Both the position numbers and the translations under genes were made by a program. 10,567 bases of DNA from JAUREX01 sp044356825 (GTDB taxonomy: Bacteria > Pseudomonadota > Alphaproteobacteria > Rhodobacterales > Rhodobacteraceae), in contig JBIKVM010000094.1 of NCBI GenBank assembly GCA_044356825.1, positions 1 through 10,567 of the forward strand, written 5' to 3'. The notes below the pieces were generated by a model. That model made no database searches, was not told the origin of the DNA, and saw only the letters and a program-made list of their open reading frames with translations. Below are positions 6,328 through 10,567 of this stretch, piece after piece (within the stretch, counting starts at the first letter, position 1; every line of letters starts with the position of its first letter).

Positions 6328-6809
6328 CCCCGCCCCTCCCAGCGCAGCCGCAGCACCGGCAGCCCCTCGTCAGTGTCTATCCGCCGCCGGCCCGCCATCT
6401 CGGCAAAGCCCTCGCGGGCATAGAAGCGGCGGGCATCGGCGTTGACCTCGAACACCTCGAGCTCGAGCCCCCCCGGGTGGCGCGCCTTGGCGGCCTCGAT
6501 CAGCGCCCGCCCGACACCCCGCCCGCGCAACCCCGCGCGCAGATAGACCGCGCCCACATACCCCTCGGGCGCGAGCGAGAGATAGCCGCCCACCCGGCCG
6601 CCCTCATCCGCGACAAGGATCAGGCGGCGGTCGAGCAGGTCGGGGGTGAAATAGGCCTCGATCTCGGCCGGGGTCTTGACGCGCGGGACCCAGCCCGTCT
6701 CGTCGATCCAGCCGTTGACGACGGCGGCGCAGCCGGCAAGGTCGGCCACCGTCGCGGGCCGGATCGCCACCGCGGCGCCCCCCTCTGCCACCCGCGCGGC
6801 CGCGGTCAT
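6324..6809 (-). CDS. GNAT-family N-acetyltransferase
   Basis: The 161-residue protein has the GNAT fold signatures. The N-terminal strand is VAIRPATVADLAGCAAVVNG (14-33), the acetyl-CoA pyrophosphate-binding loop is LRAGLRGRGVGRAL (90-103, matching R/Q-x-x-G-x-G), and motif B is NADARRFYAREGF (123-135). The segment WIDETGWVPR (34-43) also occurs in GNAT proteins of the phosphinothricin acetyltransferase-like group. The target is unknown; a small amine or amino acid is possible. It is embedded in the transporter operon between the ATPase (stop nine bases upstream) and permease 1 (ATGA overlap), so it is made together with them. The start at 6809 follows a G-rich GGGGGCGGG sequence, and a second in-frame ATG is not available nearby. 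The fold is secure; the role is not. Confidence 0.88.
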   Translation of the reverse strand: MTAAARVAEGGAAVAIRPATVADLAGCAAVVNGWIDETGWVPRVKTPAEIEAYFTPDLLDRRLILVADEGGRVGGYLSLAPEGYVGAVYLRAGLRGRGVGRALIEAAKARHPGGLELEVFEVNADARRFYAREGFAEMAGRRRIDTDEGLPVLRLRWEGRG

Positions 6810-6818
6810 GCCCGCCCC

Positions 6819-7604
6819 CTAATCGTCATAGGCATGTCCCGCCCGCAGCCCCTCGCGCACCCGGTGCGCGATGTCGAGAAAGGCGCGGCTGTCGCGGATC
6901 TCGAGCGGGCGCTCGCGCGGCAGCGTGCTCTCGATCACGTCGGTGATGCGGCCGGGGCGGGGGCTCATGACCACGATCCGGGTCGAGAGATAGACCGCCT
7001 CGGGGATCGAATGGGTCACGAACAGGATGGTCTTGCCCGTCCGCTGCCAGAGTTGCAAGAGCGCCTCGTTGAGCCGGTCGCGCACGATTTCATCGAGCGC
7101 GCCGAAGGGTTCGTCCATGAGCAGCAGGTCCGCATCGAACGCCAGCGCGCGCGCGATCGAGGCGCGCTGCTGCATCCCGCCCGAAAGCTGCCACGGGAAC
7201 TTGCCCGCGAAGCCCGCCAGATCGACAAGCTCGAGCACGCGGGCCACGCGCGCCTCCTGCTCGGCACGCGGATAGCCCATGATCTCGAGCGGTAGGCGCA
7301 CGTTGCCCGCGATCGTGCGCCACGGATAAAGCCCCGCGGCCTGAAAGACATAGCCATAGGCGCGCGCGCGCCGCGCCGCGTCGGGCTCCATCCCGTTGAT
7401 CTCGAGCACCCCGCCGGTCGGATGTTCCAGCGCCGCCACGCAGCGCAGGAAGGTCGTCTTGCCGCAGCCCGAGGGGCCGATGAAGCTCACGAATTCGCCG
7501 CGCGCGACGCTGAGGTTCACCTCGCGCAGCGCCTGCACGGGGCCGTCGCCCGTCTCGAACACGAGGTTGAGGCCCTCAGCCCGGATCACCGCCCCGTCGT
7601 TCAT
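6819..7604 (-). CDS. ABC transporter ATP-binding protein (nitrate/taurine/pyrimidine type)
   Basis: This cytoplasmic ATPase of the importer has 261 residues. All nucleotide-binding motifs are present: Walker A GPSGCGKTT (43-51), Q-loop Gln88 in YVFQAAGLYPW (85-95), signature LSGGMQQR (140-147), Walker B LLLMDEP (160-166), D-loop GALD (168-171) and switch His198 in FVTHSIPEA (195-203). The sequence is of the TauB/SsuB/ThiZ group, which matches the NMT1-type binding protein and the two permeases downstream. The ATG at 7604 overlaps the stop of the lyase gene as ATGA. A longer frame open to 8204 is rejected because its upstream part is an out-of-frame reading of the lyase gene. The stop is TAG (6821-6819). 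Confidence 0.94.
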   Translation of the reverse strand: MNDGAVIRAEGLNLVFETGDGPVQALREVNLSVARGEFVSFIGPSGCGKTTFLRCVAALEHPTGGVLEINGMEPDAARRARAYGYVFQAAGLYPWRTIAGNVRLPLEIMGYPRAEQEARVARVLELVDLAGFAGKFPWQLSGGMQQRASIARALAFDADLLLMDEPFGALDEIVRDRLNEALLQLWQRTGKTILFVTHSIPEAVYLSTRIVVMSPRPGRITDVIESTLPRERPLEIRDSRAFLDIAHRVREGLRAGHAYDD

Positions 7605-8491
7605 GCCATCAACTCCGCCGCGTGCAGCGCCGCCGCCACCGCCGCCCGATCCGCACCCGCGAGCGGCAGGACGGGAAGCGGCGGCGCAGCCTCGCCGAAA
7701 CCCATGATCGCGTGCGCCGCGTGGATGGCGCGATAGCTGCCCTGCGCGGCAAAGACCTGCCAGACCGGGGCAAGGCGGGCGTCGAGCGCGTCGAGCCGCG
7801 CATCGTCGCCCGCCGCCGCCGCATCGACCATCGCGCGGCAGGGTTCGGGGAAAAGCCCGCCCAGCACCGAATACCACACCTCGGCCCCGGCGCGGAGCGC
7901 GCGCGCGGCCATCCCGTCGCCGCTGGTGCCGAGCGTGCAGCCCGCGGGCAGCGCGGCGCGCAGCGCGGCAAACGCCGGCCCCGGGTTGGGGTCGGGTGGC
8001 ATCTTGACCGAGACCACCCCGGGCAGGGCGGCGATCTCGGCGATCTGGTCGTGGCCAAAGGTCACATGCGTCGTGCCCGGGTTGTTGTAGAGCACGACCG
8101 GCAGCGCCGCCTCGGTCGCGACCGCGCGATAGAGGCCCGTCACCTCGGCCGGGCGCAGCGGCTGATAGGTCACGGGCGCGAGCAACAGCGCATCCATCCC
8201 GCACTCGGCCGCATCGCGCGCGTTCTTCAGCACCTGCAGCAGCGCGGGCGCCCCCACCCCGACCGCGATCGGCACCCCGGGGGCGGCCGCCCGCGCGGCC
8301 TGCATCGCCTCGATCCGGGCCGCGCGCGGCAGGTAGGGATAGCTGCCGGTGCTGCCCATCAGGCCGATCGACTGCGCGCCCCCCGCGACCGCGCGCGCCA
8401 CGAGCCGCGCGAGCCCCGCGGCGTCAATGTCGCCCCGCCCCGTCAGTGGGGTGATCGGGAAGGCCGAGAGACCGGCAAGGCGCGGCGCCAC
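7601..8491 (-). CDS. Dihydrodipicolinate synthase/N-acetylneuraminate lyase-superfamily protein
   Basis: This class I aldolase-type TIM barrel has 296 residues, a normal length. Visible signatures are LSAFPITPL (8-16), MGSTGSYPYL (45-54, in place of the usual GTTGE), VVLYNNPGTT (132-141) with catalytic Tyr135, VSVKMPPD (160-167) with the Schiff-base Lys163, and TSGDG (189-193). The residue matching DapA Arg138, which binds the second carboxylate in true DHDPS, is Thr140, so lysine synthesis is unlikely. A retro-aldol or dehydration reaction on a pyruvate-type substrate is expected from the family, but the substrate is unknown. The start is a GTG at 8491, one base after the dihydropyrimidinase stop, so translation is probably coupled. 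Its stop overlaps the ATPase start. It is not a known part of reductive pyrimidine breakdown, which makes its presence here odd. Confidence 0.88.
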   Translation of the reverse strand: MAPRLAGLSAFPITPLTGRGDIDAAGLARLVARAVAGGAQSIGLMGSTGSYPYLPRAARIEAMQAARAAAPGVPIAVGVGAPALLQVLKNARDAAECGMDALLLAPVTYQPLRPAEVTGLYRAVATEAALPVVLYNNPGTTHVTFGHDQIAEIAALPGVVSVKMPPDPNPGPAFAALRAALPAGCTLGTSGDGMAARALRAGAEVWYSVLGGLFPEPCRAMVDAAAAGDDARLDALDARLAPVWQVFAAQGSYRAIHAAHAIMGFGEAAPPLPVLPLAGADRAAVAAALHAAELMA

Positions 8492-8492
8492 C

Positions 8493-9944
8493 TCAGACCC
8501 CGGTCGCGGGAATGCCCGAACGCGCGACGGGCCGGGGCGCCGTCAGCTCCTTCCAGGTCGAGAGGGCGCGGTTGACCGGCCCGTTCGGCTCGCGGCCGAC
8601 GAAGCTGCCGTGGCCCTCGCGGGTGCGCACCTCGCCGTCGTGGATCGCGACATGGCCGCGCGTCAGCGTGAAGCGGGGCAGGCCCGTGACCTCCTTGCCC
8701 TCGAAGACGTTGTAGTCGATGGCCGATTGCTGGTCCGCGGCGCGGATCGTCTTCGACTTCTCGGGATCCCACACCACGAGGTCGGCATCCGCCCCGACGG
8801 CGACCGCCCCCTTGCGGGGATAGAGGCCGAAGATCTTCGCCGCGTTGGTCGAGGTCACGGCCACGAATTCGTTCATCGTGATGCGCCCGGTGCGCACGCC
8901 CGCCGTCCAGAGCATCGGCATCCGGTCCTCGAGCCCGCCGGTGCCGTTCGGGATCTTGGTGAAGTCGCCCACGCCGAAGCGCTTCTGCTTGCTCGTGAAG
9001 CTGCAATGATCCGTCGCCACGACCGAGAGCGACCCGGCCTGAAGCCCCGCCCACAGGCTGTCCTGATGGGCCTTGTTGCGGAAGGGGGGCGACATCACGC
9101 GCCGTGCGGCATGGTCCCAGTCGGGGTGGAAATACTCGCTCTCATCGAGCGTCAGGTGCTGGATCAGCGGCTCGCCCCAGACGCGCTTGCCTTGAGCGCG
9201 CGCCCGCCGGATCGCCTCATGCGCCTCCTCGCAGGAGGTGTGCACGACATAGAGCGGCACGCCCGCCATGTCGGCGATCATGATCGCGCGGTTCGTGGCC
9301 TCGCCCTCGACCTGCGGCGGGCGCGAATAGGCGTGCGCCTCGGGGCCGGTGTTCCCTTCGCGCAATAGCCGCGCCGAAAGCTCGGCCACCACGTCGCCGT
9401 TCTCGGCATGGACCATGGCGACGCCGCCCAGTTCGCGCACCCGCTGGAACGAGGCGAAAAGCTCGTCGTCGTTGACCATCAGCGCGCCCTTGTAGGCGAG
9501 GAAGTGCTTGAACGAGGTGATACCCGCCGCGGTCACGGCCTTCATGTCCTCGAAGACCTTCTCGCTCCACCAGGTCACGGCCATGTGGTAGGAATAGTCG
9601 CAGGTCGCCCGCCCCGACTTGTTGTGCCACATCCCGAGCGCGTCCATCAGCCCCTGGCCGGGCGCGGGCAGGGCGAAGTCGATGACCATCGTCGTCCCGC
9701 CCGACAGCGCCGCGCGCGTGCCCGATTCGAAGTCGTCGGCCGAATAGGTGCCCATGAAGGGCATCTCGAGGTGGGTGTGCGGGTCGATGCCGCCGGGCAT
9801 GACGTAGCAACCCGTCGCATCGAGCATCGTCTCGCCCTTCAGCCCCGCGCCGATCTCGACGATCCGCCCCCCCTCGATCGCGACATCCGCCTTCCACGTC
9901 AGATCATGGGTGACGATGGTTCCGTTCTTGATGACCGTGCGCAT
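8493..9944 (-). CDS. hydA: Dihydropyrimidinase / D-hydantoinase
   Basis: This cyclic amidohydrolase (EC 3.5.2.2) opens 5,6-dihydrouracil, dihydrothymine or hydantoin rings to N-carbamoyl amino acids. It has 483 residues, full family length. The two-metal site is complete: His56 and His58 in GGIDPHTHLEMPF (51-63), the carboxylated Lys152 in FKHFLAYKG (145-153), His179 in AMVHAENGD (176-184), His235 in LYVVHTSCEE (231-240) and Asp312 in VVATDHCSF (308-316). KIPNGTGGLEDRMPMLW (330-346) is the substrate-binding stretch typical of dihydropyrimidinase rather than allantoinase or dihydroorotase. The ATG at 9944 is set by GGAGG five bases upstream. It lies 63 bases downstream of the amidohydrolase that would act on its product and one base before the lyase start. 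The family is very secure; natural substrate preference (pyrimidine or hydantoin) cannot be read from sequence alone. Confidence 0.96.
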   Translation of the reverse strand: MRTVIKNGTIVTHDLTWKADVAIEGGRIVEIGAGLKGETMLDATGCYVMPGGIDPHTHLEMPFMGTYSADDFESGTRAALSGGTTMVIDFALPAPGQGLMDALGMWHNKSGRATCDYSYHMAVTWWSEKVFEDMKAVTAAGITSFKHFLAYKGALMVNDDELFASFQRVRELGGVAMVHAENGDVVAELSARLLREGNTGPEAHAYSRPPQVEGEATNRAIMIADMAGVPLYVVHTSCEEAHEAIRRARAQGKRVWGEPLIQHLTLDESEYFHPDWDHAARRVMSPPFRNKAHQDSLWAGLQAGSLSVVATDHCSFTSKQKRFGVGDFTKIPNGTGGLEDRMPMLWTAGVRTGRITMNEFVAVTSTNAAKIFGLYPRKGAVAVGADADLVVWDPEKSKTIRAADQQSAIDYNVFEGKEVTGLPRFTLTRGHVAIHDGEVRTREGHGSFVGREPNGPVNRALSTWKELTAPRPVARSGIPATGV

Positions 9945-9949
9945 CCTTG

Positions 9950-9954
9950 CCTCC
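9950..9954 (-). promoter_or_regulatory. Ribosome binding site of dihydropyrimidinase
   Basis: GGAGG on the minus strand sits five bases before the ATG at 9944 and decides that start. The 63-base gap (9945-10007) in front of dihydropyrimidinase is the longest spacer inside this operon. It holds a small stem (GCGGG/CCCGC) but no visible promoter. Confidence 0.8.
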
Positions 9955-10007
9955 GACCGATGATGCGGGGGTGTCCCGCCGATGTTTCCCGAACCGTCCC
10001 GGCGCCG

Positions 10008-10567
10008 TCAGCCGACGACCTCCGCCGCCTCGAGCACCGCGTGCAGCAGCACGTCCGTGCCCGCGCGCGCCCAGTCGGGCGTGATCTCCTCGGCCTCGTT
10101 GTGGCTCAGCCCCCCGACGCAGGGGCAGAAGATCATCACCGTCGGCGCGAGGCGGTTGATCCAGCACGCGTCGTGGCCCGCGCCCGAGATGATGTCCATG
10201 TGGCTGTAGCCCAGCCGCTCGGCCGCGCGGCGCACGCTGCCGACCAGCGCGGGGTCGAAGGTGACGGGGTCGAAATGGCCCGTCGCCTCGATCTCGCAGC
10301 CGAGGCCGAGTTCGCGCGCGACCGCGTGGGCGGCGCGCTCGATCTCGGCGCGCATGGCGTCGAGCTTGGCCTGCTCGGGGCTGCGGATGTCGACCGTGAA
10401 GACGGCGCGGCCGGGGATGACGTTGCGGGAATTGGGCCAGACATTGGCCTGCCCGACCGCGCCCACCGCGTTCGGCTGGTGGCTCATCGCGATCTGGTGG
10501 ACGCGCTCGATGATGCGCGCCATGCCGAGGCCCGCATTGACGCGCATGTGCATGGGGGTGGATCCGG
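10008..10567 (-). CDS. Zn-dependent N-carbamoyl-amino acid amidohydrolase / beta-ureidopropionase (partial)
   Basis: The 5' part lies beyond the right edge; about 186 C-terminal codons are present. The protein is of the M20-type hydantoinase/carbamoylase family (HyuC/PydC, allantoate amidohydrolase group). Markers are GSTPMHMRVNA just inside the edge, NVWPNSRNVIPGRAVFTVDI in the dimerisation domain, and the C-terminal metal-site region: SGAGHDA (about 10195-10175) and LSHNEAEEI with the conserved His-Asn-Glu-Ala-Glu (about 10110-10084). It should remove CO2 and ammonia from the N-carbamoyl product of the next enzyme, giving beta-alanine or beta-aminoisobutyrate, or an alpha-amino acid if hydantoins are used. 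The stop is TGA at 10010-10008. The internal ATG codons near 10553 are not the start, because the frame continues through conserved sequence to the edge. The bacterial beta-ureidopropionase role is inferred from the neighbour. Confidence 0.92.
   Translation of the reverse strand, partial: GSTPMHMRVNAGLGMARIIERVHQIAMSHQPNAVGAVGQANVWPNSRNVIPGRAVFTVDIRSPEQAKLDAMRAEIERAAHAVARELGLGCEIEATGHFDPVTFDPALVGSVRRAAERLGYSHMDIISGAGHDACWINRLAPTVMIFCPCVGGLSHNEAEEITPDWARAGTDVLLHAVLEAAEVVG

Noticed and set aside
7605..8204. Upstream extension of the ABC ATPase to 461 residues
   Set aside because: The added part is an out-of-frame reading of the lyase gene. The ATPase fold begins normally at the 7604 ATG.
8349..9368. 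Plus-strand open frame opposite dihydropyrimidinase
   Set aside because: It is antisense to a gene with a complete metal site, and its product resembles no family.
1..10567. CRISPR arrays, tRNA or rRNA genes and complete insertion sequences
   Set aside because: I saw no regularly spaced repeats, no tRNA cloverleaf or rRNA-like stretch, and no transposase gene in either strand.

Overview
The window is a very GC-rich piece of bacterial chromosome with strong G/C preference at third codon positions. The gene families (DusA, a divergent FliM/FliN-type protein, a HisN-like phosphatase, a pyrimidine-type ABC uptake operon with dihydropyrimidinase) suggest an alphaproteobacterium, most likely Rhodobacterales. 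This is an inference from protein character, not a database result.

Layout. The left edge holds the last 28 codons of an unidentified plus-strand gene (2-88), then 288 bases without a convincing gene (89-376). dusA (tRNA dihydrouridine synthase A) follows on the plus strand, ending at 1357. From 1368 to the right edge every gene is on the minus strand. dusA meets a FliM/FliN-family C-ring-like protein (1368-2330) tail to tail, with 10 bases between the stop codons. Next is an inositol monophosphatase-superfamily enzyme, best read as histidinol-phosphatase (2409-3227). A strong intrinsic terminator (3281-3310) separates these two genes from the large operon upstream of them.

The large operon is transcribed from the right edge leftwards: Zn-dependent N-carbamoyl amidohydrolase (10008 to beyond the edge), dihydropyrimidinase/hydantoinase (8493-9944), a dihydrodipicolinate synthase-superfamily lyase (7601-8491), an ABC ATPase (6819-7604), a GNAT acetyltransferase (6324-6809), two ABC permeases (5434-6327 and 4310-5437) and an NMT1/THI5-type substrate-binding protein (3322-4305). 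Junctions from dihydropyrimidinase onward are 1 to 9 bases or 4-base ATGA overlaps, so this is one tightly coupled transcription unit ending at the terminator. The likely job is uptake and reductive-type breakdown of pyrimidines or related cyclic ureides. The transporter imports the ring compound, dihydropyrimidinase opens the dihydropyrimidine or hydantoin ring, and the amidohydrolase removes the carbamoyl group to give a beta- or alpha-amino acid. Dihydropyrimidine dehydrogenase and a regulator are not in the window and may lie beyond the right edge.

The parts not explained by the textbook pathway are the lyase and the acetyltransferase built into the middle of the operon, and a second permease with about 120-140 extra N-terminal residues. 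No CRISPR array, rRNA, tRNA or complete mobile element is visible.
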